Source of the DNA: Colimorpha_A sp900556615
GTDB lineage: Bacteria > Bacillota > Clostridia > Oscillospirales > CAG-272
Reading direction: 5' to 3'
DNA length: 62,304 bases
NCBI GenBank assembly: GCA_963598415.1
Contig: CAVBUH010000034.1
Coordinates: forward strand, 1-62,304
The notes below the pieces were generated by a model. It did not search any database, was not told where the DNA came from, and was given only the letters and a program-made list of their open reading frames with translations. Of this stretch, positions 38,293 through 46,970 are shown piece by piece; within the stretch, counting starts at the first letter, position 1, and each line of letters begins with the position of its first letter. The position numbers and the translations under genes are program-made.

Positions 38293-38532
38293 TTAAGGCA
38301 ACATCGCCGGATTTACGGTCACGGCTTGTGCATGACGATGTACCTGCGGGCAATTTCCGTCGTATTTGCGGTCACCTCAAAAAACTCACTGTCCAAAACC
38401 GGCTCGATCTGTTTTCTGCCATACTTCACAAATTTTGTCGGCAGAGAAATCGCTCTTGCCTCTTCAATTTGTATTGTCTGACGAAAAATGCAACTGCACA
38501 TCTACACCGTAACCCGACGGTATTGCCTTAAA
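38293..38532 (-). repeat. Composite element A9: family A with family B segment inside
   Basis: 240 bp bounded by family A ends (TTAAGGCAACATCGCC and CGACGGTATTGCCTTAA). Its left interior carries a family B segment (CACCTCAAAAAACTCACTG, AAACCGGCTCGATCTG at about 38372-38412), then returns to family A. CGGTCAC occurs twice (about 38317 and 38370). Confidence 0.75.
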
Positions 38533-38680
38533 AATTTTTCAATGCGCTATAGTTCAGTATCGGAGAGTGCGAGTCAAAAAAAGCGTATGCTTATTCGGTT
38601 TCTGAGAGATTGATATCACATAATCAGTTAAAAAATATATCGGAACCGTGTTCCGATAAAAAAATATGGAGGGTTATACC

Positions 38681-39628
38681 ATGAAAAAAATCGTATCTGT
38701 TTTGGCAGCATTGATGATGCTTGCATGGTTGATTGCCGTGCCTGTTTCGGCGGAAGTCAAGTATATCGGCGATCTTCAAATTCCTTATGCTGTCACCGCA
38801 CCCACCCTTGACGGAACTCTTGGCAGGGAAGAATGGAACAATGCCGCGAAATTTGAACTGCCCGCAGCAAAAATGATGCCCGTAGTGCTTGAAGGATTAT
38901 CGGCAAGTGTTCCGTCCGATTTAAACATTAATATTTATATGAGCTGGGATGAGACATATTTGTATGCCGCATACGAGGTTACCGATTCAAACGGCGGACG
39001 TCTTTATTACGGCGCCGACGGCGACAGCCTTACGCTTTTCCTTGATGTTGACGGAATTGCAGTAAAAAACGGCAACCTTAATACCCACGGGTTTAAGGTA
39101 TACAGCTTCCCGGTCGTTGCTTCTGCGGGGTCAAATGATGCGACAGGATACCATACCCGTTATAATGAAGCGGATCATGAAGGCTCTCCCAATCAATTGA
39201 TCCAGCAGGATGCGGGCTGTTCCGGATCCGGAAATAAATGGGTGATAGAACAGAGAATTTCCTGGACGGATCTCGGTGCGCTTCTTTCGGCTGCTTATGC
39301 GGGGCAGACGCTTCCTGCTCCCCAGGCGGGAACCGTTATAACCTTTATGCCGTCATATCATGACTGCAATGCAAACAACGCGTGGGCAGGCTGGTATCTC
39401 GGTCAGAATTCCGGACTCATCATCAAAGATGAGAATGATAATGACGTTGAGGTAACATGGGCATCGGCAACTCCCAATTGCTTTGGCTTCAGAGGGACGC
39501 TCGCGGCGAAGCCGTCATCCGGCTCCGATCCGACGCCTCCTACCTCCGATATGCTCAATCTCGGAATTCTGGCTTCAGCAATTGCGCTTGCCGCCGGTGT
39601 TTGTTTTGTAAAAATGAAGAGGCGCTGA
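38681..39628 (+). CDS. Secreted CBM9-like protein with sorting-like C-terminus
   Basis: 315 residues from the ATG at 38681, 7 nt after GGAGGG (the ATG at 38666 precedes that site). Signal peptide ending near VSAEV; CBM9-type domain (about 30-270; APTLDGTLGREEWNNA, MSWDETYLYAAYEVTD), short Ser/Pro linker, PPTSD, hydrophobic segment and KMKRR tail. Related to 30054-31124 in its binding domain and to 5123-6064 in its C-terminus. Last gene of the second glycan cluster. Confidence 0.82.
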   Translation: MKKIVSVLAALMMLAWLIAVPVSAEVKYIGDLQIPYAVTAPTLDGTLGREEWNNAAKFELPAAKMMPVVLEGLSASVPSDLNINIYMSWDETYLYAAYEVTDSNGGRLYYGADGDSLTLFLDVDGIAVKNGNLNTHGFKVYSFPVVASAGSNDATGYHTRYNEADHEGSPNQLIQQDAGCSGSGNKWVIEQRISWTDLGALLSAAYAGQTLPAPQAGTVITFMPSYHDCNANNAWAGWYLGQNSGLIIKDENDNDVEVTWASATPNCFGFRGTLAAKPSSGSDPTPPTSDMLNLGILASAIALAAGVCFVKMKRR

Positions 39629-39632
39629 GATA

Positions 39633-39800
39633 TTAGGGAATACCGCTGGGAACATGGCTAACGCCTTTGCTGCGCATATGCTTACCTCTATTCCGTTATA
39701 CTTCTGTCGGCAGAGGAGCCACTCTTGTCTCCTCAATTTGCATCGTCTGACGAAAAATCCGGCGGCGCATCTGCCAACAATCTTGTGAGGTATTGCCTAA
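39633..39800 (-). repeat. Family A hairpin element, copy A10
   Basis: Reverse orientation, moderately diverged (TTAGGGAATACCGC to GAGGTATTGCCTAA). It starts 4 bp after the stop of the CBM9-like gene. Confidence 0.85.
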
Positions 39801-39893
39801 GAAATAAAAAGATGTTGTCACCGGATTTTCCGGCAAAGACCGCTCTTTTGCGCAGGGTGCAGACAACGGTGTTTAAACTGTAACAAAATCAAC

Positions 39894-39938
39894 AAAATCG
39901 CACAGCGGACGGATTTACAATCCTTGCTGTGCGATTTT
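39894..39938 (+). terminator. Terminator after the second glycan cluster
   Basis: Perfect 13-bp stem AAAATCGCACAGC / GCTGTGCGATTTT with a 19-nt loop. Confidence 0.8.
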
Positions 39939-40441
39939 ATATATGTAGCAATGCCCGACGAACCAATCAAAATTCGATTGATTCGAACGGCTGTCTCCGT
40001 ACAGGCAAAGAAAAAAACGCAATTTCCATTTCTCTTGGATCAAACCCTTGCGTTTTCCGGCAGTTATCGCTTTGCGGTAACTGCCGGACTGAGAACAAAG
40101 CATTTTGCAGGGTTTCTCCCGCATCTGCTTAAGGCAATACCGTCAAGGCGCAAGCCGCGAATTATGCGGTGCTGCTCGCGATAATCAGCGATTCCCCAAA
40201 GAATGTTTTTTTCGGCTTTTCGGAGGATTATTTCCGTGCTTCAAGGCGTTGTACAAAACGGACTGCCGCAGAAAACGACAGTCCGTACAGAGATAAATAA
40301 GAGATTTTGTTTCAGCGGATTTTATCCGACCTTTGAAACGCGGCATTTTTCCTGCGGCGAAATAAAATCGCTGCTGTCAAACCGTTCGGGAAAAACAGAG
40401 GAAAGCATTCAAAAAATGCTTGGGTGACTTTTCTGTTCACT
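39939..40441. other. Gene-free hairpin-rich stretch
   Basis: Contains CCGGCAGTTA/TAACTGCCGG (about 40058-40088), CGGACTG/CAGTCCG (about 40259-40285) and a family A end fused to internal sequence (TTAAGGCAATACCG then TCAAGGCGCAAGCCG, from 40129). The fused piece resembles the remnant at 47085-47161. Short open frames here have no recognisable products. Confidence 0.5.
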
Positions 40442-41449
40442 TCAAGTATACCACATATCAAGATATTCGCGGACCGCCTTTTTCATATATTCAAAGACAA
40501 CATTCTGACGGTACAGCGTTGTAAAGTGGGAAATAGCAGCAGATTCTCCGCTGTCGGCCGAGGAAGGAAGTAAGCCACAAGAGATCAGTTCCTTAATTTT
40601 TTTATTTCCGGCAACCTTGCAGGCGTTTTTCAGCATATCTTCAAACAATACGGGACTGGAATCGCGTTCGAGCGCAGTCCAGATGTTTACCTTACATACC
40701 CCGTCGTCAAAAAGCTTCTTTACCTGATCGTTCGGTACGGAGGAGGTTCCGTGGAGTACAATTTTATTGCCGATTACCTCTCTGATGGCACGGCTTGCCT
40801 CCCCGTGATATTTAAGATCCTTTCCGGTTGCCCGATGCTCTGTCCCAAGATTGCAGACGACAAGGTCGGCTCCTGTATTATCAAGAAACTTTTTAGCATT
40901 TTCGGGCGTTGTAAGCGCATTATGAACGGAACCGGTAGCATCAACGATTTCATCGCATGCCCCTTCTATCAGAATATCCTTTCCGCGGGCAGCGACAAAT
41001 TCCGCCGTTCTTCTGATATTCTCGTCAAGAGGGAGAGCCGAGGCATCGTACATAATAGATGCATAATCATGAAGATCCCAGTTTAAAAGCTCCTCATCAA
41101 GGTCATACTGTATATGATCAAGATGTATCATAACCTGAATGTTCCGAAACGGTGCGTTATCCCCATCGCAAAGCACCTTGAGATCCTCTGTGAATAGCCT
41201 CAGACCTATATCCCATCTGCGGGTTTTTGTATAGTTAACCGATTGACTTCTATGATCATAGCGACAGGTGATAGCCACGATAATCGGTAATTTTTCATAT
41301 CCGTTCTGTACTCTGAATTCTTCCGCGGCGGTTAAAATCGCCTCCGAGGTGGTTAAATTCTCGGTACAGATACAGGGAATAACCCATTTTCTTTCTGCCG
41401 CTTCTTTATAAATGGCACGTACTTCGTCCACATTTCTTATAATACTCAT
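40442..41449 (-). CDS. Class II fructose-bisphosphate-aldolase-like protein
   Basis: 335 residues. The class II aldolase TIM-barrel pattern is visible: MIHLDHIQ (metal/catalytic region), SIMYDASALPLDEN, LIEGACDEI, LGTEHR, LHGTSSVPNDQVKKLFDDGVCKVNIWT. It differs from housekeeping FbaA/KbaY in spacing and in its C-terminal extension, so the ketose phosphate substrate is uncertain. It has its own promoter (41556-41584) with a palindrome downstream, and could feed sugar breakdown products into glycolysis. Confidence 0.82.
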   Translation of the reverse strand: MSIIRNVDEVRAIYKEAAERKWVIPCICTENLTTSEAILTAAEEFRVQNGYEKLPIIVAITCRYDHRSQSVNYTKTRRWDIGLRLFTEDLKVLCDGDNAPFRNIQVMIHLDHIQYDLDEELLNWDLHDYASIMYDASALPLDENIRRTAEFVAARGKDILIEGACDEIVDATGSVHNALTTPENAKKFLDNTGADLVVCNLGTEHRATGKDLKYHGEASRAIREVIGNKIVLHGTSSVPNDQVKKLFDDGVCKVNIWTALERDSSPVLFEDMLKNACKVAGNKKIKELISCGLLPSSADSGESAAISHFTTLYRQNVVFEYMKKAVREYLDMWYT

Positions 41450-41518
41450 TTTTTCAGGCGGGCGGCATGATAGCGAAACCGTCCCGCTTCCTTTCGCTTT
41501 ATTTAAATAAATTCTGTA

Positions 41519-41584
41519 CTTAAGACTTAAGCTATAAAACCGGTTTACGCAATATATTATACCACTTTTTCGGTTTTTTGTCTA
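41519..41584 (-). promoter_or_regulatory. Promoter and palindromic site for the aldolase-like gene
   Basis: On the minus strand TAGACA (41584-41579), 17-bp spacer, TATAAT (41561-41556). The palindrome CTTAAGACTTAAG (41519-41531) lies about 20-30 bp downstream of the start site and could be an operator. Confidence 0.65.
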
Positions 41585-41655
41585 CAGAAATACGTATTTA
41601 TGGTTGCCGCGAAAAGACGATTTACATGAGTTTCGGCATATACCGCCGATTCGGC

Positions 41656-41707
41656 GCATTTAAGGCAATACCGCACAACAATCATTGTGCGGTATTGCCT
41701 TAAATGC
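41656..41707. repeat. Minimal palindrome made of family A ends (A12)
   Basis: Perfect 23-bp arms (41656-41678 and 41685-41707), loop CAATCA. Each arm is GCATT plus the family A terminus TAAGGCAATACCGCACAA; the whole interior is absent. It lies in the 340-bp gap between the aldolase-like and esterase genes; the rest of that gap shows only the aldolase promoter. Confidence 0.9.
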
Positions 41708-41789
41708 TGATTTTCAATCCGCATGCTGACTTGTATGAAACGGATTGAGAGTGCTTGGGAGAAAGAATCAAAGCTTTGTTTTTCTCACA

Positions 41790-43046
41790 TCACTGAATTC
41801 CCTTGATTTTATTCCTTATTGATGCAAAGCAATCAAAATAAGTATTTGCAATAATTGCGTTTCCTGTGCTGTTCAAATGAACACCGTCAGAAGAAATACC
41901 GTCCCGTCTGACCGCAGACAGGGCATTAAACGTGTCAGACAATATTACCCTGTCATCCTTCAGCAGCTTTATTGCTTCCTCAAGCCGCTCATTATAGGGG
42001 CGATTATGAACGCTGCCGACTATCAATGCGCCGTTGTCCTGCATGGAACCGAGAATATTATTGACCAGTGTTTTCCAGCGTTCAATAATGCCGTCATAAT
42101 CACCATTTGACATTCCGATATCGTTGAAGCCGATCATTAAAAAGACAACATCCGGATTATATTTTTCCATCAAGGTCCTTCTGACATGACGTTCTTCTTG
42201 AGTAACACCGTCATTCAGGAGATATACGCCGTCGTCGTCGATACCGCGGTTATTGTCATCATGGCCTCCGCGATAAGCTTCTTGATAATGAATAACCCAG
42301 CCGGAGTGTCCCTCATGTCGATACAGATGATCATCATCTATTGTCGTGTTGTCGGTGGCAGGGACATTACCGTTTCTGGCATGCTTTAAAGTTCCGACGC
42401 AAACGATCCTTCCTTCTTCATGAAGAAGCTTTGAGGACAACTCGGTACGGAAGCCGCCGGGTACGAAGGTGTCCGCGGGGGAAACGCCGCAGGTTATGGA
42501 ATCCCCGACAAAAGCGACCTTGAGAGGTCTTTCCTCTCCGGCTTCGGTAAAGTACCATCCGCTTTCAATCCCTCTGTATTTCGAAGCCCTGAGCGAAAGA
42601 GAAGCTTCGTTTGTTTCCCCTTTGTCATCATCCGTGAGTACAAGCCCCCCGTCTGTAATAATCTGATATCTGTTATAACTGTTATCAAGAGTAATGTTGA
42701 AAAATTTTTCGTTTTCGGAAAGCTCAGCGGAATTGCTTGCGAAATGTAAATATTTTCCATTTTTATCCGTGAGAGAATAAAAGCCGTCCTCGTTCTGGTT
42801 TAGAAGAAATTCATCTTCCCCGTTCACCTTAATTGTCCGCCCCGTGTCGCAGTTCATAATGCTGTAGTAAGTATTGCTTTTCAAACCTATTTCATCCTTT
42901 CTGGAGGGTATGCTTTCAATTTGACTTTCCGGCACTGTTTCGCTGGTGTCGGAAGTATTTTCGTGGTTGTTTGCACAGGAAGTCATAACACTGAATAGCA
43001 AAGAAAGAGAAAAAAGTGTAACAAAAAAATTCCTTTTTATTTGCAT
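41790..43046 (-). CDS. SGNH/GDSL esterase lipoprotein
   Basis: 418 residues. Lipobox VMTSC; residues about 50-170 form a beta-rich domain with trefoil/fascin-like repeats (YYSIMNCDTGRTIKV, FYSLTDKNGKYLHF). The SGNH domain (about 175-415) has the Ser motif FVGDSITCG, an Asn in GFNDIG and the catalytic DGVHLN near the C-terminus. Probable carbohydrate deacetylase/esterase acting on acetylated glycans at the cell surface. Own consensus promoter. Confidence 0.87.
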   Translation of the reverse strand: MQIKRNFFVTLFSLSLLFSVMTSCANNHENTSDTSETVPESQIESIPSRKDEIGLKSNTYYSIMNCDTGRTIKVNGEDEFLLNQNEDGFYSLTDKNGKYLHFASNSAELSENEKFFNITLDNSYNRYQIITDGGLVLTDDDKGETNEASLSLRASKYRGIESGWYFTEAGEERPLKVAFVGDSITCGVSPADTFVPGGFRTELSSKLLHEEGRIVCVGTLKHARNGNVPATDNTTIDDDHLYRHEGHSGWVIHYQEAYRGGHDDNNRGIDDDGVYLLNDGVTQEERHVRRTLMEKYNPDVVFLMIGFNDIGMSNGDYDGIIERWKTLVNNILGSMQDNGALIVGSVHNRPYNERLEEAIKLLKDDRVILSDTFNALSAVRRDGISSDGVHLNSTGNAIIANTYFDCFASIRNKIKGIQ

Positions 43047-43082
43047 ATGAGTTGACCCTTTCCCTTGTGTTTTTCATAATGC

Positions 43083-43111
43083 ATTATACTATAAAGCTGT
43101 ATATTTGTCAA
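43083..43111 (-). promoter_or_regulatory. Promoter of the esterase gene
   Basis: Minus strand TTGACA (43111-43106), 17-bp spacer, TATAAT (43088-43083): full consensus. Confidence 0.75.
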
Positions 43112-43192
43112 CATATGATTGTATAATAAAACATAAGCATATGTGAAAACATAGAATAATATTATTTATTTCGTAAAAAATCAAAAAAACTC

Positions 43193-43221
43193 TTGAATAT
43201 CCCGAACGGCTGTGATATAAT
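43193..43221 (+). promoter_or_regulatory. rpmE promoter
   Basis: TTGAAT (43193-43198), 17-bp spacer, TATAAT (43216-43221), 41 bp before the start codon. Confidence 0.75.
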
Positions 43222-43261
43222 AATTCTTACTATTAATTTTAAAAGATAAGAGGTGCCTATA

Positions 43262-43468
43262 ATGAAAGCAGGTTTACATCCCGAATACAAGGAAGTCACT
43301 GTAAAGTGTGCTTGCGGCGAAGAATTCGTGACCCGCTCCACTAAGGACAGCATCCGTGTTGAAATTTGTTCTAAATGCCATCCGTTCTTTACCGGCAAAC
43401 AAAAGTTTGTTGACGCCGGCGGACGCGTTGACAAGTTCAAGAGACGTTTGCAGGCGTCCGGAAAGTAA
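43262..43468 (+). CDS. rpmE: Ribosomal protein bL31, zinc-binding form
   Basis: 68 residues from the ATG at 43262 (AAGAGGTG upstream; a GTG at 43253 lies within that site). MKAGLHPEY start, VKCACGEEF and EICSKCHPFFTGKQKFVD carry the CxC and CxxC cysteines of the zinc form. Part of the 50S subunit. Own promoter and strong terminator. Confidence 0.97.
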   Translation: MKAGLHPEYKEVTVKCACGEEFVTRSTKDSIRVEICSKCHPFFTGKQKFVDAGGRVDKFKRRLQASGK

Positions 43469-43501
43469 TCCGGAATTTGTCGGTTTCGACCGGCATTATG
43501 T

Positions 43502-43545
43502 GGACAGGAGAACAGCGATAGCCGTTTGCCTGTCCTTTATTTTTT
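43502..43545 (+). terminator. rpmE terminator
   Basis: GGACAGG (43502-43508) pairs with CCTGTCC (43529-43535), followed by TTTATTTTTTT. Confidence 0.85.
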
Positions 43546-43566
43546 TCATTTAGATTCAAAAGGTTG

Positions 43567-43746
43567 TTAAGGCAATACCGCCGGGTGCACAGCTAATACC
43601 TTTATTGCGTATTTGCTTGCATCTTTTCCGTCAACCTTCACAAATTTCGTCGGCAGAGGAGTGACTCTTGCCTCCTCAATTTGTATTGTCTGACGAAAAA
43701 TCCGGCGGTGCAGCTGCACAGCAATTATTGTATTGTATTACCTTAA
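43567..43746 (-). repeat. Family A hairpin element, copy A13
   Basis: Reverse orientation, complete. It lies between the rpmE terminator and hflX and ends 6 bp before the hflX ribosome-binding site. Confidence 0.92.
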
Positions 43747-43770
43747 TTACAGACAGGAGTTGATTTATAT

Positions 43771-45066
43771 ATGGAGATAAACAGTAAAATTGACGCCGAA
43801 CGCGCTGCCGTTGTCGGGATAGTTACCTATGAGAATCCGGAAGATGCTTCTTCCGCATCTCTTGACGAGCTTGAAAGACTTCTTGAAACAGCGGGAGGAA
43901 AAGCGGTTGTCAGACTTGTTCAGACAAAGGATTCTCCCGACGTAAGAACCTTTCTCGGAAGCGGAAAAATTAAAGAGCTTGCGGAGCTTTGCCGCGGAAA
44001 CGACATTACTCTCGTTGTCTGTGATTCCGAACTCTCTCCATCTCAGATCAGGAATATGGAGGAGGAGCTTGACTGCGGAGATTCCCGAAAACCGGTGCGG
44101 GTAATCGACCGAAGTATGCTGATTCTTGATATTTTTGCGATTCATGCTACCTCGTCGGAGGGAAAGCTTCAGGTTGAATTGGCACAGCTTAAATATACTG
44201 CTCCCCGCCTAATCGGAAAGGGAATTTCCATGTCCCGTCAGCAGGGAGGAAATATCGCTATGCGGGGCCCCGGAGAAACGAAGCTCGAAAGCGATCGCCG
44301 TCATATCAGGAGAAGAATGCAGGCACTTGAAGAAGAGCTTTCGGCAATTGAAGTGCGCAGAGCAACTCAAAGAAAGCAGCGCGACCGTTCCGGAATATGC
44401 AGGGCGGCGATCGTCGGATATACAAACGCCGGGAAATCAACTCTCCTTAACCGGCTTACCGACGCGGGTATTCTTGCGGAGGATAAGCTGTTTGCAACCC
44501 TTGACCCGACAACACGAAAATTTACTTTGCCTCAGGGCTCGGAGGTGCTCCTTGTCGATACCGTCGGATTTATCCGAAATCTTCCGCATCATCTGATAAA
44601 GGCATTTCGTTCTACCCTTGACGAGGCGGTATATGCCGATATTATTATCATGATGACCGACGCTTCTGACAGCGAAGCGGCATCTCAGCTTGAGGTGACG
44701 GAAAAACTGCTGTATGAGCTTGGCGCGTCAGGAAAACCAACCCTCTGCGTCTTCAATAAATGCGACCTGGAAGGAGATGTAATTCCCTCCGCGCCTCGTT
44801 CTCTTCCTTCCGAAAACGTCTTCTATATTTCAGCAAAAACCGGAGAAAATATGGATGCTCTGGTAAAAAGACTTGAGGAGCTTGTGAACGAAAAGACCAC
44901 GCGCGCAGTATTTGTTATACCTCAGATGCAACAGAGCGTAATTGCCAAGCTCTATCGTTTTGCCAAGGTAGAGAATGTGGAATACGAGGAGGAAAATGCT
45001 GTTGTGACGGCAGTATGCGACGGAAAAGCAAAAGGAATGTTCAGAGAATGGCTTAAAGAGGGATGA
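43771..45066 (+). CDS. hflX: Ribosome-associated GTPase HflX
   Basis: 431 residues. The N-terminal HflX domain (about 1-185; TFLGSGKIKELAELC, DRSMLILDIFAIHATSSEGKLQVELAQL) is followed by the glycine-rich GRGPGE-type stretch GGNIAMRGPGETKLE and a G domain: G1 GYTNAGKST near 212, G3 DTVGF, G4 NKCD. HflX splits stalled 70S ribosomes. ACAGGAG lies upstream of the ATG. Confidence 0.96.
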   Translation: MEINSKIDAERAAVVGIVTYENPEDASSASLDELERLLETAGGKAVVRLVQTKDSPDVRTFLGSGKIKELAELCRGNDITLVVCDSELSPSQIRNMEEELDCGDSRKPVRVIDRSMLILDIFAIHATSSEGKLQVELAQLKYTAPRLIGKGISMSRQQGGNIAMRGPGETKLESDRRHIRRRMQALEEELSAIEVRRATQRKQRDRSGICRAAIVGYTNAGKSTLLNRLTDAGILAEDKLFATLDPTTRKFTLPQGSEVLLVDTVGFIRNLPHHLIKAFRSTLDEAVYADIIIMMTDASDSEAASQLEVTEKLLYELGASGKPTLCVFNKCDLEGDVIPSAPRSLPSENVFYISAKTGENMDALVKRLEELVNEKTTRAVFVIPQMQQSVIAKLYRFAKVENVEYEEENAVVTAVCDGKAKGMFREWLKEG

Positions 45067-45159
45067 AGTTTTTGGTTGTTTCCGATTAATTATGACGCAA
45101 GAATGATATAAAAGTGATTCATTTCGTAAAAAACGCATATTTTATTATGGATTCACAGC

Positions 45160-45385
45160 GGAAGCATAATGACTGCCGGCAAGCAAAACGGTGAAATTTA
45201 CGCGGTGCCGGAAAGCTTATACCGAGACTATGGAATCACTGAATCAATAGTCAACGGATCTTTCCGGCAATTTTATTGCCCGGCGGTGTTGCCTTATCCT
45301 ATTCCTGCGTTTTTTTGCCTTGCCGTTCAAAAAATCATCTCGGAAGTCTGAATAGCCGATTGATTCTGCGATTCCTTAACACAGT
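45160..45385. repeat. Degenerate family-A-related element with 3' extension
   Basis: Holds AGTCAACGGATCTTTCCGGC (shared with 22167), a family A right end CCCGGCGGTGTTGCCTTAT (about 45277-45294) and the CCTGCG/CGTTCAAAAAATCATCTCGG/GATTGATTCTGCGATT extension shared with 24896-24975. No gene is seen from 45067 to 45695. Confidence 0.6.
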
Positions 45386-45442
45386 ATCAGCCTCGGAATG
45401 ATTGATATCTCCCTTACAACCGAATAAATTCTCAAAGACATC

Positions 45443-45695
45443 TTGACATATATCCGATTATTTGATATAATCAAATATATGGTTCTTTCGGAAACACCCC
45501 GCTGCACCCAAATATCTGACATAAACTGATAAAGAAGGATGATACGCCCGATGGACGGAGACAGTAGCGACGACGATAATCATAACTTAATTCATATATT
45601 TTGATAACGAAGCATATCTGCGCACTTGGACGCCGGTATGCCTTTTTGCGTTGTCATCGAAAAGATTGTTTCAACAAGGAGTAAATTACTGAATC
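45443..45695 (+). promoter_or_regulatory. Promoter and long leader of the CNNM/CorC gene
   Basis: TTGACA (45443-45448), 17-bp spacer, TATAAT (45466-45471): full consensus. The leader of about 215 nt to the ATG at 45696 is long for this window and may be structured, but I could not match it to a known riboswitch, including the M-box. AAGGAG lies at about 45677. Confidence 0.65.
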
Positions 45696-46970
45696 ATGAA
45701 TCCCGAAACCATACGATATATTGCCGTACTTGCCGTACTCATTCTGTTTTCGGCATACTTTTCTGCGACGGAAACCGCTTTTTCCTCTGTCAACAGGACG
45801 AGACTCAGAGCGATGGCGGAGAAGGGGAACGGCAGGGCAAAGCTTACTTTAAAGCTAAATGACAATTATGACCGTCTGATTTCAACGATACTGATAGGAA
45901 ACAATATAGTCAATATTGCTACGGCGTCGATCGGTACCGTGCTCTTTGTAAAGCTGTACGGGGATATCGGCGCTACGATTTCAACAGCGGTTATTACGGT
46001 TTTGGTGCTGATTTTCGGAGAAATCACTCCGAAGAGTGTAGCAAAAGATTGCCCAGAAAAATTTGCTATGTTTTCTTCAGCCTTTATCAGGCTTCTGATA
46101 TGGATTTTTACTCCTCTAAATTTTATCTTCGGAATTTGGAAAAAGCTGATTGCTAAGCTTCTCAAGGTTGAAAAACATGAGAAAATGTCTCAGCAGGAGC
46201 TTTTAATGCTGATGGACGAGGTGCAGGAAGAAGGAAGCATTGATCAGGATGAGGGAAATCTGCTGAAAAATGCAATCGAATTTTCAGAACTGCGCGCAGA
46301 GGATATTCTTACGCATCGCGTCGATCTTGAAGCCGTTGAGGCGGACAGCAGCAAGCATGAAATTGCACAGATTTTCAATATTTCAAAATTTTCCCGTTTA
46401 CCTGTATATGAGGGAAATATTGACAATATTATCGGTATAATCCATCAGAAGGATTTCTATAACGGAGATGGAATTACCGAGAAAAGTATACGCGAGATCA
46501 TGACCCAGCCTATTTTTGTGCTGAAAACCGAACGGATAAACGAGCTTTTGAGATTGCTTCAAAGAAATCAGTCGCATGTAGCGGTAATTCTCGATGAATA
46601 CGGAGGTACTCTTGGAATTGTCACGCTGGAGGATATCCTGGAGGAGCTTGTCGGAGAGATATGGGATGAACACGACGAGGTAACCGAGCAGTTTCTTCCG
46701 ATTGGAGAGAACACATTTCGAGTAGATTGCACAGTAAATTTTGATGATTTTTGCCGCTTTTTCAGAATAGAATCCGACTCGTCAAGCATATCGCTCGGCG
46801 GGTGGGTTATGGAGCTGCTTGGAAAGATTCCCGAAACAGGAGATCACTTCAATTTTCAGAATCTTTCAGTCACGGTGTCGGAAACCGACGGACAGAGAGT
46901 GACTCTCATCGATGTAACCGCTTTGGAAAAAGAAGCCGAGGCGGACCATGAATATGACCAAAGCCTTTGA
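45696..46970 (+). CDS. CNNM/CorC (HlyC) family transporter
   Basis: 424 residues. The DUF21 membrane domain (about 1-165; FSATETAFSSVNRTRLRAMA, TILIGNNIVNIATASIGTVL, FGEITPKSVAKD) is followed by paired CBS domains (about 195-320; ILTHRVDLEAV, HVAVILDEYGGTLGIVTLEDILEELVGEI in pattern) and a C-terminal CorC/HlyC domain (about 335-410). The family is linked to magnesium or cobalt efflux rather than hemolysis. Own promoter and long leader. Confidence 0.93.
   Translation: MNPETIRYIAVLAVLILFSAYFSATETAFSSVNRTRLRAMAEKGNGRAKLTLKLNDNYDRLISTILIGNNIVNIATASIGTVLFVKLYGDIGATISTAVITVLVLIFGEITPKSVAKDCPEKFAMFSSAFIRLLIWIFTPLNFIFGIWKKLIAKLLKVEKHEKMSQQELLMLMDEVQEEGSIDQDEGNLLKNAIEFSELRAEDILTHRVDLEAVEADSSKHEIAQIFNISKFSRLPVYEGNIDNIIGIIHQKDFYNGDGITEKSIREIMTQPIFVLKTERINELLRLLQRNQSHVAVILDEYGGTLGIVTLEDILEELVGEIWDEHDEVTEQFLPIGENTFRVDCTVNFDDFCRFFRIESDSSSISLGGWVMELLGKIPETGDHFNFQNLSVTVSETDGQRVTLIDVTALEKEAEADHEYDQSL

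Noticed and set aside
39915..40124. Minus-strand frame resembling part of the AraC protein (FFLCLYGD)
   Set aside because: The match is about 10 residues only and the surrounding sequence is hairpin-rich and unlike AraC; too short to call a pseudogene.
45169..45351. 60-codon plus-strand open frame
   Set aside because: It covers the degenerate repeat at 45160-45385 and lacks a ribosome-binding site.
45472..45695. M-box magnesium riboswitch in the CNNM/CorC leader
   Set aside because: I could not find the conserved M-box sequence blocks.
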